A stretch of DNA of 58,604 nt from Caldilineaceae bacterium (GCA_026708085.1 JAPOVP010000048.1:1-58604), one strand, 5' to 3'. Shown: positions 27,365 through 37,239, counted from the first letter of the stretch. Notes: generated from the sequence alone by a model not told the origin. Program-made: numbers and translations.

Positions 27365-28867
27365 TTACAATTCATTAGTTTCTGTTGCCGCCAGATTGCC
27401 TTGGTCGGTACGCGGTGCCCCGTATGCCGCCGCGATCAAGTGACGCTGAAACTGACCGGACTTTCCTCTTGGCGGAATATTGACCTGTAGGATTGTAAAT
27501 CCGTTTGCCGTTTGCCAGCTTTCGTAGCCATCCCCAGGCGACGGAGCGATCGGGCGGCCGTCGAGCCACACACGCTGAACAGCCGACCGGTTCGGCAACC
27601 GCAAGCGCAACGCCAGCCCCTGGCTGGCCGCTCGCAACAGGGGTCTGGCCTGCAACTCTCCCTTCGGCCTGATCTGATCACAGCGCAAACTTTGAAATCG
27701 AGGATACCGCTGGCAACGGGCGCGGATCTCGGACAGATCTACGCCGTGCTCCTCCCCAAACTGCTGGAGAAACCTGTCGATCTCCAATGATCGCCACCGA
27801 TCAAAATCGTCAGGGTCCAGAGAAAAGGCAGATAGAGCCATACCCACTGGCTCGTTGACACCTCGAGCAACAACAAACTGGTCCGTATGCGCCCAGAGTT
27901 CCACCCGGCTGGCACGGCGTTCAGCCGCTGTCTGCCCATACGCCGCAACAAACGTCTCATCCTGCTGAAACATCGTCCGCACAGGATAGCCGGCAACCGC
28001 TTCAGTCCTCCATGGCCGGCTGCCGAGTTCGAGCATCCTCCTGCAGCGAATCAACCCGCTGAGAGAATGGTGAACTTCCATCGTATTAGCGAGCGTATGA
28101 TAACGGTGATAGGCATGCACGCAGGACGTTATGCGCTGGCCTGAATAATACGAGTGGTGAACATTCTCCGGCAACCAGGGCAGTATTCGCTCCGCCTCTT
28201 CCTCTCCCCGATCCTGTGGGAAACCGGCCGACTCCGCCGCCCGGTTGATCTCCTCGATAAAGAGACGCGAGTGAGCGCGGTCGAACTGGCTGGTCGTCCA
28301 CGAAAACCCATTGCTTTCTCCCATACGGTACTTCCAACCGAACTCCGTCCCGTGAAGCGAGCAGAACAGTTCCGGCTTCATTCGCGCCAAAACGTCAGCG
28401 ACCGCCCGCGACTCCGGTTGGGTAGGCTCGCCATCAAGGGAGTAATCGGCATAGAGGTTCACGTCATTTACGTTGTTGAACCGCAAATCCTCCCACGAAT
28501 CGGGATTCACGACCGGCATCAGCCCGACGCTTTGACTGCGACGAATCTCCGCCGCCTCAGGCGTAACAAGCCAGCGCGCCAGTTCCAACAGGACCAGGCT
28601 TGCGCTGCGCTCCTGCCCGTGCTCCTGCCCAACCATCAGGACGCGCTGTTTGTCTACGTCGCTGGTTTCCCGGTCCGTAATCGTCAACAGCCAGATCGGC
28701 TGCCCCTGCACCGACTCTCCCGCCTTCTCAAGGGCAACAAAGCACGAAAACTCGTCCAGCAACTCCCTGTAAAACGACTCCAGTTCCGGCAGCGACGGGT
28801 AAGAGAGTAGATCGCCACTGTCGGCGGATCCTTGAGACCACACTCGAGGACTCCAACGAATGCTCAC
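27365..28867 (-). CDS. M14-type zinc carboxypeptidase-like protein
   Basis: 500 residues from a GTG after GAGGA. The N-terminal 200 residues show the M14 plan: GQEHGQERS gives the HxxE zinc pair (His83, Glu86), NPDSWEDLRFNNVNDVNLYADY is the substrate-binding segment, and SLHGTE gives the third ligand (His172). It should cleave peptides or amide-linked groups. No signal peptide, so probably cytoplasmic. It is the last gene of the minus-strand array and follows the permease by 12 bp. A related protein, with a changed zinc motif, is encoded at 32970-34487; the two flank one transporter set. Confidence 0.85.
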   Translation of the reverse strand: MSIRWSPRVWSQGSADSGDLLSYPSLPELESFYRELLDEFSCFVALEKAGESVQGQPIWLLTITDRETSDVDKQRVLMVGQEHGQERSASLVLLELARWLVTPEAAEIRRSQSVGLMPVVNPDSWEDLRFNNVNDVNLYADYSLDGEPTQPESRAVADVLARMKPELFCSLHGTEFGWKYRMGESNGFSWTTSQFDRAHSRLFIEEINRAAESAGFPQDRGEEEAERILPWLPENVHHSYYSGQRITSCVHAYHRYHTLANTMEVHHSLSGLIRCRRMLELGSRPWRTEAVAGYPVRTMFQQDETFVAAYGQTAAERRASRVELWAHTDQFVVARGVNEPVGMALSAFSLDPDDFDRWRSLEIDRFLQQFGEEHGVDLSEIRARCQRYPRFQSLRCDQIRPKGELQARPLLRAASQGLALRLRLPNRSAVQRVWLDGRPIAPSPGDGYESWQTANGFTILQVNIPPRGKSGQFQRHLIAAAYGAPRTDQGNLAATETNEL

Positions 28868-28879
28868 AATAAGTCCTCG

Positions 28880-29893
28880 TCAATTGCCCGACTGTCGTGG
28901 ATTCAGCGCGTCGTTTAGGCCGTCACCCAGAAAGTTGATCGCCAGCGTCACAATCCCCAACACGATGGCCGGGATGGCGATCAGATGCGGCCACGTCCGC
29001 CACGACGGCATCGATCTGTTGATCATCGACCCCAGACTGGCCCCGGGCGGCTGTATACCAATACCCAGATAGCTGAGCGAAGCCTCCAGAATCATGGCGC
29101 TCGACATGCTAAACGTAAAACTTACAATGACAGGACCCAGCGAGTTGGGCACCAGGTGCTTGAGCATGATCTGCTTGTTGGTCGCCCCCACCGAACGCGC
29201 CGCCAGTACATAGTCCTGCTCCCGCAGCGAAAGAATCTGCCCCCGTATCAGCCGCGCCTCACCAGGCCACGAGATAAGCGAAAGAGCGCTGAAGACGATC
29301 AGATAGTCCACGTACACGGTGTTGGTCAGGAATCTCCACCCCACCTGGTCCTGCAGCGCCGCCATGACAGCTTCCAGTGGTTCGGCAATCGAAGCATTGA
29401 TCAGGGCGGCAAAGAGAATGGTAGGGATCGTCATCACAACGTCGGCCAAGCGCATGATCGTGTTGTCTACCGCCCTGCCCGAATACGCGCTCACAGTGCC
29501 CAGCGTCACACCGATGACAAGAGTCAGGAGCGGCACAAGAATCGATATCAGTACCGCCGTACGCATCGCATGCAACAGACGGCTGAAATAGTCTCGGCCA
29601 ACGTCATCCGTACCCAACCAGTGCTCCGCATTGGGGGGCATACCGATCTCTTCAAGATTCTGGTCCAGGTGGTCGTAGGGCGCCAGGTACGGCCCGGCAA
29701 TTGCTGTGATATAAGTGAAGAGAACGATGATCAGGCCGATCAGGGACAGACGGTTGCGCAGCAATCGCCGGAACGCATCGCTCCACAATCCTCTCTGCCC
29801 GGAATCCGGCCTGTCAAGCTCACTTGCTAGAGTGTCGCGTATGGCCTCGGAAGACCGCTGCTCAGCCTCTCGCGTCCCGGATTGGTTCGTCAC
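28880..29893 (-). CDS. ABC permease, DppC/OppC type (set 2)
   Basis: 337 residues from a GTG that overlaps the stop of the upstream permease (GTGA). A long cytoplasmic lead, then LIGLIIVLFTYITAIAGPYLAPYD, EHWLGTDDVGRDYFSRLLHAMRTAVL and the EAA loop (QDYVLAARSVGATNKQIMLKHLVPN), ending GDGLNDALNPRQ. It has a long insert between helices (NASIAEPLEAVMAALQDQVGWRFLTNTVYVDY). Works with the DppB-type permease and the SBP at 31111. Confidence 0.92.
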   Translation of the reverse strand: MTNQSGTREAEQRSSEAIRDTLASELDRPDSGQRGLWSDAFRRLLRNRLSLIGLIIVLFTYITAIAGPYLAPYDHLDQNLEEIGMPPNAEHWLGTDDVGRDYFSRLLHAMRTAVLISILVPLLTLVIGVTLGTVSAYSGRAVDNTIMRLADVVMTIPTILFAALINASIAEPLEAVMAALQDQVGWRFLTNTVYVDYLIVFSALSLISWPGEARLIRGQILSLREQDYVLAARSVGATNKQIMLKHLVPNSLGPVIVSFTFSMSSAMILEASLSYLGIGIQPPGASLGSMINRSMPSWRTWPHLIAIPAIVLGIVTLAINFLGDGLNDALNPRQSGN

Positions 29894-30828
29894 AGCGTCA
29901 CCCTGGGATCCAGGAACGGGTATACAAAGTCCACGATGAGATTGCTCATCATGATAAGGAACGCCCCAAACAGCGTGCAGCCCATCATCAGCGGATAGTC
30001 GCGTTGAATAAGCGATGTAACGAACAGGTTTCCATACCCGGGGATGCCGAAAATCTGCTCGACAAATACTGACCCCGTGATCAACCCCGTCACGATCAAC
30101 CCCAACGATGTCACCACCGGCGTAATCGCGTTGCGCATGACATGCCCCAGAATCACCTGGCGCTCCCTCAGCCCCTTCGCCCGTGCCGTGCGCACGTAAT
30201 CGTTCTCAGCCACTTCCAGGATGCCGACCCGCATCTGGCGAATCACGACCGCCAGTGGAAACAGGATCAGCATCAGAGTCGGCATGATGACATTTGGGTG
30301 CGTGATACCCTTCCAGCCATAGGGAACGTTCATAACGTCGAGTCTGAGCACCAGTATGATGAACAGTAGTGGGGCGAGAACATAAACGGGAACAGTGCGC
30401 AGGAATAGACTCCCTCCCACAATGAAATAGTCCACCGCCGTGTTCTGCTTGACTGCCGCCAAAACGCCCAACGGTATGCCGGTTACAACCAGAACGACAA
30501 ATGCCAGCAGCCCCACCTGGGCAGAAATTGGGAAGACTTTCATGATCATTCCCAACACGGGGCGGCTGCGAACAATCGAGTCGCCCAGGTTGCCCTGAAA
30601 GACATTGCGTACATATCTTACGAACTGCACGTGAAGCGGCTGATCAAGACCAAGTCGCGCTCGCTCCCGTGCTACCATCTCTTCCGTAGCCACTACCGTC
30701 TCCATGCTCTCATACATCATCTCGATGGGGTCGCCGGGAGCCATGTGGCCCAAAGTAAAGATGATCACAAGAACCACCAGCAGCAGGGGAATGATGCCGA
30801 GCACGCGCATGACCAAATATTTGAGCAA
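29890..30828 (-). CDS. ABC permease, DppB/OppB type (set 2)
   Basis: 312 residues from a TTG after GAGGAGAG. Family marks: LKYLVMRVLGIIPLLLVVLVIIFTLGHMAPGDP, FQGNLGDSIVRSRPV, the EAA loop (NDYVRTARAKGLRERQVILGHVMRNAI) and the end NLIVDFVYPFLDPRVTL. Overlaps the DppC-type gene by 4 bp. It lies 283 bp downstream of the SBP stop, and two stem-loops fill that gap. Confidence 0.92.
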   Translation of the reverse strand: MLKYLVMRVLGIIPLLLVVLVIIFTLGHMAPGDPIEMMYESMETVVATEEMVARERARLGLDQPLHVQFVRYVRNVFQGNLGDSIVRSRPVLGMIMKVFPISAQVGLLAFVVLVVTGIPLGVLAAVKQNTAVDYFIVGGSLFLRTVPVYVLAPLLFIILVLRLDVMNVPYGWKGITHPNVIMPTLMLILFPLAVVIRQMRVGILEVAENDYVRTARAKGLRERQVILGHVMRNAITPVVTSLGLIVTGLITGSVFVEQIFGIPGYGNLFVTSLIQRDYPLMMGCTLFGAFLIMMSNLIVDFVYPFLDPRVTL

Positions 30829-30944
30829 TCTCTACTCTCCTCGTCACTCTCGCAGAACGAAACGAACTGAAGCCATCATCCTATGCGCTCGTAGAAGCCT
30901 CTCCTCACGCTGACTGACGAATTACGAAAGCGGAACCAAAGAAA

Positions 30945-30970
30945 AATCTCGCGCTGGCAACCGCGAGATT
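30945..30970 (-). terminator. Stem-loop with T-run between SBP and permease (set 2)
   Basis: AATCTCGCG and CGCGAGATT form a perfect 9-bp stem with an 8-base loop. On the minus strand the stem runs into TTTTT, as in an intrinsic terminator. It would end part of the SBP transcript before the permeases. Confidence 0.6.
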
Positions 30971-31050
30971 CCTGGGCGAAACCCATGTCTTGGTTCATTG
31001 GAGGCCTCTGGCAGGAATCTGTACTTGCCAAACACCAATGTTGGGCAACA

Positions 31051-31083
31051 GGGAAGCTGGCTCCTGTCGCCAGCCAGCTTCCC
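31051..31083 (-). terminator. Second stem-loop just after the SBP stop (set 2)
   Basis: GGGAAGCTGGCT and AGCCAGCTTCCC form a perfect 12-bp stem with a 9-base loop, 27 bp after the SBP stop. No T-run, so it is more likely an mRNA 3'-end stabiliser than a terminator. Confidence 0.55.
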
Positions 31084-31110
31084 ATAGTGCCAAACCTGTC
31101 AGACCAGATT

Positions 31111-32760
31111 CTAGCGTTCTGTTACGGTTACCTCTTCAATGTTGTACCAGTTGTTGTACCAGGTACCCTGCAGGCCCTGCACCCAAGGCTTCGCATGCCA
31201 CGAATAGGAAACCACAAAGAACGGCTTCCAGACGTAGTCTTCCAGGTAAATCCGCTCCGCCTCGTGTACCAACTCAAGGAAGCGAGGATCATCCCGACTA
31301 AGAGACATAGCCTCGTCAAGCAGCGCGTCCACCTCGGGATTGCTGTATCTGATTCTGCTCATAGCGTTCCCGGTGTAAGCGGCCCGCCACACGGCATGTC
31401 CCGGGTCCGGCAAAGTGCCCCAGCCAAAACCGCCCATGTGCACGACGTCCGCCCTGGCATCGCCCCGTGCCCAATCATTCCACCACGGCTTTGTTTCGAC
31501 ATTCGTAATGCCCAGCGTGTCTCGCCACATCTCCAGGATCATCTCCATGCCCCGCACCCACTCAGCATCCGGCGTGCCCAGCGCAAGATTGAGTTTGGGC
31601 AGGTTCTCGGCCGAACCGTAAGTGGACTGCGCTAGCTCCTCTTTCGCCAGTTCAGGATCATACTGCAACGCGCCGGCCTCTTCGAAAATCTCCGGGCGAT
31701 GCCCGGACAGTCCCGGGTAGATGGGACCGGCCGCTGGATCCTTGGTGTCGCCGTAGATGACCTGCACGATGCGCTCGTGATCGATGGCATGGATCAGCGC
31801 CCGCCTCACCAACGGATCGTCCATCGGCGGCAGATTGGGATTGAATCCCCAAATGTTGCTGTACCGGTAGTTCATCGGCACGACGTCTTCAGGATACTTC
31901 AGCGACAACGCATCGCCAGCCGCGCCCGTGAAAATGACGATATCGAACTGGTCGTTCTCATACATCAGGCTCAGCGTCTCCTCGGCAAGCACCGACGTTA
32001 CCTCGACCCGTATCGATGCCGTGTTCTCTCCCCAGTAGTTCGGGTTGGGCACGTAGACGTAGCTCATCACGTCATCATCCCACGACTCGATCGTATACGG
32101 CCCCGTGACCAGCGGATCGTTGGCCCACCACTCCCCGTTTAGGTCCGCCCACGCCTGTTCAGCTTTGGCCGTGGATGAGTTGTAGTTGGCAAGCACTTTG
32201 TAAACAAACAGAGGATCTGCCTCTTTCAGGTTGATCTCTAGGGTGAATTCGTCAACGACCACCAGCCCTTCCATCTCGGTGGCACTGCCATCCCGCACCG
32301 CATCATAGCCCACAATGCCGGCATAGTTCGGCGGCACCCAACCGGCCGGATTCTCGGGATTCACCACATACTCGAACCAGGCCTTGATATCGCCGGCGGT
32401 GAACTGACTTCCATCCGACCACTTGACTTCAGGATTCACGTGCAGCGTATAGGTGGTCCCGTCGTCACTGACGTCGAACGACGTGCATGTTCCCGGCGTC
32501 AGATTTGCGCTCGGATCGGCAACGAAAGGCGGCAACCACACATGCTGCATGATAAAGCGGCCAAAGCCTCCTTCCCGCGCCGGGTCAAACGTCTTCATGC
32601 TCTGAATCATGCCGTAGCGAATCACTTGCTCAACAGCAGGCTCCGCCGCTTCCTCAGCGTCCGCTGCTCCTGCTCCCCCACCGGCCGGCGCCGGCGCAAC
32701 ACAGGCCGCGAGCAACAGCCCCAAGACCACAATCAGTATAGGCAAAGAATAGCGGTTCAT
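31111..32760 (-). CDS. ABC substrate-binding lipoprotein (SBP_bac_5, set 2)
   Basis: 549 residues from the ATG at 32760; an ATG 18 bp upstream is possible, but GGGAGAG lies between the two. Lipobox LLAAC after a short hydrophobic core, then a Gly/Ala/Glu linker. Body: NPEVKWSDGSQFTAGDIKAWFEYV, WANDPLVTGPYTIESWDDDVMSYVYVPNPNYWG and a late RIRYSNPEVDALLDEA, all typical of family 5. It is the SBP for the permeases at 28880-30828. M14-like peptidases on both sides suggest a peptide or acyl-amino substrate. Confidence 0.92.
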   Translation of the reverse strand: MNRYSLPILIVVLGLLLAACVAPAPAGGGAGAADAEEAAEPAVEQVIRYGMIQSMKTFDPAREGGFGRFIMQHVWLPPFVADPSANLTPGTCTSFDVSDDGTTYTLHVNPEVKWSDGSQFTAGDIKAWFEYVVNPENPAGWVPPNYAGIVGYDAVRDGSATEMEGLVVVDEFTLEINLKEADPLFVYKVLANYNSSTAKAEQAWADLNGEWWANDPLVTGPYTIESWDDDVMSYVYVPNPNYWGENTASIRVEVTSVLAEETLSLMYENDQFDIVIFTGAAGDALSLKYPEDVVPMNYRYSNIWGFNPNLPPMDDPLVRRALIHAIDHERIVQVIYGDTKDPAAGPIYPGLSGHRPEIFEEAGALQYDPELAKEELAQSTYGSAENLPKLNLALGTPDAEWVRGMEMILEMWRDTLGITNVETKPWWNDWARGDARADVVHMGGFGWGTLPDPGHAVWRAAYTGNAMSRIRYSNPEVDALLDEAMSLSRDDPRFLELVHEAERIYLEDYVWKPFFVVSYSWHAKPWVQGLQGTWYNNWYNIEEVTVTER

Positions 32761-32969
32761 CTTGGATATCTCTCCCATATCAATGTATGTCTGTCGAAGG
32801 ATCTCCCGATGTCATCACACGCTTGCTGCCGATTCACGGAATCGCAGAGAACGAAGGCTGCCCAGACCCAATACACGATTCATAACGTACACTTCTTACC
32901 GGCATGACACCTCCTGATTACCTATCTCAAGACAAAGCGGTCGGCTCAGCAATACCCGCTACCGACGCT

Positions 32970-34487
32970 TCAACCGTTCAGGTCCCAGTCCTGAGGATGA
33001 AATCCCGAAGTCCGCTCCGCCGCTGAATCGAATACCGCGGTCACCACGTGAAAGTCTTCCACCTTTCCTGGCGGAATATTGACCTGCACAATGGTACCGG
33101 GATTGTGATAAACAAAGTAGCCGTCGACGTCCGACGGCTCCATGATGTGCCCATCCAATCTGAGATGTTTGAAAGTTACGTCCGGATGGGGAAGGCGGAG
33201 ACGGATGGCAAGACCGTTCTGGATCGGCTCTGCCGGTCCTTCATACTCCACCTGCGGCCACGTTACCTGACGCGATACCGACAGTCCGAGAAACTCATCC
33301 AGGGCATCGCCGTCAAAGCGAGGATTCTGCTTGAGCTTGGCAAACATCGGCTCCAGATTCGGTTCGTTTAGATTCGGCGCCGACGATGCGTCCCCCGGGG
33401 CATACAGGTTTCGGCTTTCCGGAGTCGTTGACACAAATGCAACGACTCCGTCACGCGCCTCGGGCCACCCGCACGTATGCGAGATCTGGGGCAACTTCCG
33501 CCACAGTTCAACCCGGCTTGCCCGCCGTTGTGCAGCCGTCCTACCCCACCCGGCGATAGCCACCGACGACCGGCAACTGACCTGGTTGGCGGGGTAGCCG
33601 GCGTAGGGCTCCTCGCGCCACACCTCATTGCCGACCTGCAGCAGCCGTCGCAGCCGCAACACCGTGCTTTCCTCCCAACCCACCTCCATGGTCTGTATAA
33701 TGCTATGGTATTGGATATAGGAATAAAGCCCGCAAACGACCTTCGGCGTCGACGTACTTCCATAGAACCAGCGTTCGACTCCCTCGACCGGCACAGTCGA
33801 CAGCATCTGCCCGGCGCTCTCCTCGCCGCGGGTTGTCAGGTAGCCGGCATCCTCCGCCGCCTGGTTCATCAAGTCGGGAATCGCCCGCCAGTACCCACGG
33901 TACAGATTTGAGGCCCAGGAAATACCGGTGCTTTCGGTCATCGTGGACTGCTCAAACCAAATGCCATGCACGTCCTGATGGACCTCCGGCTGGTACCGGT
34001 CCACGACCTCCTTGACCGCCATAGCCTCAGGCTGATTCTCGGGATCCAGAGGGCCGTCCCACCCCCAACCTTCATAGACCCAGCGGCTGCGTCCGGCGAA
34101 AAACTCGGCAACGTCAATCAGCCTTCGATCATAACTCTCCGGTTCGCAGGCCGGCATGATGAGGACAATCTGTCGCCGCCGGATCTCTTCAGCCAGAGAG
34201 TCATCGCTGATGAGCCACTTGATCAGTTGAAGCAGGCCGGCCGTCGTTACCCGCTCAACGCCGCTGTGTGTCGAAGTAAAAAGGGCCACCTGCTTGTCTT
34301 CGTCAGGAACATCAGCCTCGCTGATGCGACAAAGTAGCACAGGCAGCCCCTTCGGTGTTCGGCCTACTGTCTCGACCTGCATCATTCCAGGCCGGGCAGC
34401 CGCCCATCGTCTCAGACCCTCCTCCATCTCCGCTATACTCGGGCCAGGTGTTGGACCCAACTTTGGACGCTGATGCACGTGACTCAT
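32970..34487 (-). CDS. M14-like protein with altered zinc motif
   Basis: 505 residues. It lines up over its length with the peptidase at 27365-28867: both share a C-terminal end of the type RLPxxxxxxxRLDGxxxxPSxxDGY...QVNIPPxGK. At the zinc site the HxxE of M14 is replaced by His74-Ser-Gly-Val-Glu78, one residue longer, and the NPD substrate motif is CEPESYDRR. A later DVHGIWFEQ could give the third ligand (His174). Either the metal site is rebuilt or activity is lost. It starts MSHVHQRPKL; upstream of the SBP gene by about 210 bp. Confidence 0.72.
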   Translation of the reverse strand: MSHVHQRPKLGPTPGPSIAEMEEGLRRWAAARPGMMQVETVGRTPKGLPVLLCRISEADVPDEDKQVALFTSTHSGVERVTTAGLLQLIKWLISDDSLAEEIRRRQIVLIMPACEPESYDRRLIDVAEFFAGRSRWVYEGWGWDGPLDPENQPEAMAVKEVVDRYQPEVHQDVHGIWFEQSTMTESTGISWASNLYRGYWRAIPDLMNQAAEDAGYLTTRGEESAGQMLSTVPVEGVERWFYGSTSTPKVVCGLYSYIQYHSIIQTMEVGWEESTVLRLRRLLQVGNEVWREEPYAGYPANQVSCRSSVAIAGWGRTAAQRRASRVELWRKLPQISHTCGWPEARDGVVAFVSTTPESRNLYAPGDASSAPNLNEPNLEPMFAKLKQNPRFDGDALDEFLGLSVSRQVTWPQVEYEGPAEPIQNGLAIRLRLPHPDVTFKHLRLDGHIMEPSDVDGYFVYHNPGTIVQVNIPPGKVEDFHVVTAVFDSAAERTSGFHPQDWDLNG

Positions 34488-34641
34488 AGACTTATCCTAT
34501 TTGGGCTATCAGTTTGAGCAGTCGCTACTCTCTGTACCTTCCTCCTGAATCCTTATCCTCGACTAACATCCACACTGTGCCAAACCGGTGTCAATTCACT
34601 CAAAAAAGACGTTTCAATCTCTATACAGCCGCGACCTCGAC

Positions 34642-35625
34642 CTACAAATCGATCTGAAGCGCCTCGATGGCATTGCGCCAGAAGATCCCTTCTAAATCGT
34701 CCTTGGACAGTCCGGCGATCTCAGCCGCCTGTTTCATGGCCATGATCTGTTCGTAAATGCAGAGAACCGGACGCGCGTCCGTGTGGGCAAAACTGAACTG
34801 TGCTTCATTGGGCTCGACCTGATACCAGTATCGCCCGAATGTCACGTATTTGCCGTGAAAGAAAGCTGAATCGACACCATCCGAACCGTAGAAGATCCGT
34901 TTCAGATCTTCCTCTCGGAACAACGTCAGGAAGGGAGGCATGGTCGTAACCGCCGACAGATCATACCAAATATTTGGCATGTCCCGCAAGCGATCAATCG
35001 CCTCCCGAATGGGCCAGTAGGTAAAGCTGCGCGCGCAATGGGCAAGGATCCACTTGATCCGCGGATAGCGCCGCGTCGTGTACTCCTCGAGGTCCGCCAG
35101 GTTCGCCTCATCCGCGCAGCCTCCCGGCCGCGATAGGTGCATCGTGACCCACAGTCCGCGGTCGTTGGCAAGCTCCATCTGTTCATGCGTCAGAAACTCA
35201 TGAATCCTGCAGTAGTCCGTATCTCCGGTCGAAGAAAAGACCCGGTAGGGCTTTAGTCCGATAAAGCCCGTGCGCTTGATATCTTCTTCAATGCGAGAGA
35301 TGTCACAGGAAGGCGTGACGAGGCGATTGGCACGTGAAGAGGGATCCAAAGCGACCTGCGCGGCCAGCATGTCGGTATGCTTTTCCACGTCAATGCCGAC
35401 CTTGGGCATTCCCAGCAGAAGGAAGTTCATCTGTCGACCCGGGAACATGAGACGTCCCCAGGCCCGCAGCGTCTCCAGATCGGCATACGATCGTGTAGTC
35501 GCCGGCGCGTCCGGCCGCATATCCGCCGGATCGAACAGATGGCAGTGGGCATCGAAAACTCTCTGTGGGACGAAGTCCGCCAGTTCCTCTTCCCAGAATT
35601 CGCGATCGGATTCACTGTAGTCCAT
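34642..35625 (-). CDS. Amidohydrolase-2 family metal-dependent hydrolase A
   Basis: 327 residues. The ATG at 35625 follows GGGAGG; ATGs at 35652 have no such site. TIM-barrel hydrolase with all metal ligands visible: FDAHCH (His27, His29), GLWVTMHLSR, WILAHCAR and FYGSDGVDS. Members are lactonases, hydrolases or decarboxylases of ring or sugar acids. Last gene of a row of four related genes on this strand. Confidence 0.85.
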   Translation of the reverse strand: MDYSESDREFWEEELADFVPQRVFDAHCHLFDPADMRPDAPATTRSYADLETLRAWGRLMFPGRQMNFLLLGMPKVGIDVEKHTDMLAAQVALDPSSRANRLVTPSCDISRIEEDIKRTGFIGLKPYRVFSSTGDTDYCRIHEFLTHEQMELANDRGLWVTMHLSRPGGCADEANLADLEEYTTRRYPRIKWILAHCARSFTYWPIREAIDRLRDMPNIWYDLSAVTTMPPFLTLFREEDLKRIFYGSDGVDSAFFHGKYVTFGRYWYQVEPNEAQFSFAHTDARPVLCIYEQIMAMKQAAEIAGLSKDDLEGIFWRNAIEALQIDL

Positions 35626-35732
35626 GAACTGACCTCCCACGGGCTCCATCATGGAAACACAAGCGACTCGTTTGCCCCTGCCGGATTCTCTTCAATGCTT
35701 CAATTAGGTCGAGCGCTCCACCCCGACTCGAT

Positions 35733-36482
35733 TCAGATCCCCAGCAGCCGCGCCGCATTCCCCCCGCACACCATCCGCTTCGCCTCGTCCGAAATGTCGG
35801 CCGTAATGATCTTCCCCAACTGCGGGCGAGAGTCCATCAGCGCGATATCCGATCCAAACAGGACCCGGTCAGCCCCGGCCTCGTTCACCAGTTGCTCGAT
35901 CACGCCCGGCGTCCGAAAGGTCGAGCACGTCTCCAGATAGATATTGGGATAGTCCTGCGCCGCCCTGATCGCGGCCGCCCGCGGCTCGGCGACGTTGCCC
36001 GCGTGGCCGGACACGAAGTTGGCGTTGGGGAACCTGGCCGCACAGTCAGCCAGCAGCCCGGGATCGGAGTGCGGGTCCGAACCAGTGTGGAAGATGATCG
36101 CCAGGCCGCGCTCATTCGCAAACTCATAGATCGGGTGCCAGATCGGTTCGTTCAGGTCCCACTGCGTATACGGCGGATAGAGCTTGATCGCAACAAGCCC
36201 TAGTTCATCGATCGCCCGTGTCAGCTCGGCGACCATCCCTTCCGCCATCATCGGCGACACGTACGCGAACCCGACAAAGCGCTCCGGATGCTCTGCCACA
36301 AACCGGGCCGTGATGTCATTGCCGGTTGTGCCGTCCGGGTGGAAAATGTTGAAAACGCAAGAGACATCGATCCCTACCCTATCCATAGCACGCAGGATCA
36401 GATCGGGATCGTCGACCCCATTGTAGAGGTCCAGGCGGCCGGTATGGCCGTGAAAGTCGATGACTCTCTGCTCCTCAATCAT
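35733..36482 (-). CDS. Amidohydrolase-2 family hydrolase B
   Basis: 249 residues; ATG after GGGGGAGG. Complete ligand set: IDFHGHTG (His11, His13), LAIIFHTGSDP, FVSGHAGN and VLFGSDIAL. A short version of the family. It overlaps the upstream degenerate family member by 8 bp, so the two proteins are probably made together, possibly as partners. Confidence 0.87.
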   Translation of the reverse strand: MIEEQRVIDFHGHTGRLDLYNGVDDPDLILRAMDRVGIDVSCVFNIFHPDGTTGNDITARFVAEHPERFVGFAYVSPMMAEGMVAELTRAIDELGLVAIKLYPPYTQWDLNEPIWHPIYEFANERGLAIIFHTGSDPHSDPGLLADCAARFPNANFVSGHAGNVAEPRAAAIRAAQDYPNIYLETCSTFRTPGVIEQLVNEAGADRVLFGSDIALMDSRPQLGKIITADISDEAKRMVCGGNAARLLGI

Positions 36483-37239
36483 GCCGGCCCTCCCCCTGTA
36501 GAATGCGGTGCAGATTCCCCGCGCAGATCAGTTCCAGTTCCGACTCGCTGATGTCCGTATGGTGAAGGTAAAAGAGCATCGTCCCCATCGCCAAACGGTC
36601 ATACCAGGAGCCGTAGACAAACCGCTCCGCCCCATACTCCTCGCACAGCGCTTCCACCTCCCCCAGCGGCTCGATCCGGCTCAACTCCAGGTACGCATTG
36701 GGCAGCGTCGTCATCAACGGCCGCACCCACAGCGCGTGGACGTAATGGGCGCCCACCAGTACCGTGACCAGATCCGGAAATGCGCTCAGCGTCATCGCCA
36801 GTTCGTCAGCATCGGCATCGGGCAGCGGAATCCACAGCGGGATCCGGTTCTCACTCAGCCAGGAGAGCATGGTCCCGCATGCCCAGGGCCGGAAAGGTAG
36901 CCCAACCTTACGCGCATTGTGCAACCGAACACTGTGCACGCGCCCCTGCTCATGCAATCCCTGCACCTGCGCCAAGGAGTCGGGCGTAGGCGTGATAGAC
37001 CACTGGGGAAAGAGCCTGCTACCGTCCAGCCATTCTTCCAGAAATCCATTGCCATCTATCGGGCTGACCTCCTCTGTCTGGGCGTGGTAGATAAGCGCTT
37101 TCTCAACCCCGTGGCGGTCCATCTCTGCCAGCAACTGGTTCCGATTACGGCAGGGCGATGGTTGATAATGAAGGTCACCCACACGGACGTTGGCGTCGAA
37201 AACAGTCACGCGCGGGTTGAAAGTAAACTGAATAGACAT
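36475..37239 (-). CDS. Degenerate amidohydrolase-2 protein (probable pseudoenzyme)
   Basis: 254 residues. The barrel layout and length match gene B next door, and the end (ELELICAGNLHRIL) matches the usual GNARRLL end. The metal ligands are lost: the HxH position reads FDANVRVGD, the next His position reads IPLWIPLPDADAD, and the final Asp position reads FVYGSWYDR. Only the middle His (LVGAHYVHA) remains. It starts 5 bp after the aminotransferase stop. Likely a non-catalytic partner of gene B, though a new activity cannot be excluded. Confidence 0.7.
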   Translation of the reverse strand: MSIQFTFNPRVTVFDANVRVGDLHYQPSPCRNRNQLLAEMDRHGVEKALIYHAQTEEVSPIDGNGFLEEWLDGSRLFPQWSITPTPDSLAQVQGLHEQGRVHSVRLHNARKVGLPFRPWACGTMLSWLSENRIPLWIPLPDADADELAMTLSAFPDLVTVLVGAHYVHALWVRPLMTTLPNAYLELSRIEPLGEVEALCEEYGAERFVYGSWYDRLAMGTMLFYLHHTDISESELELICAGNLHRILQGEGRHD

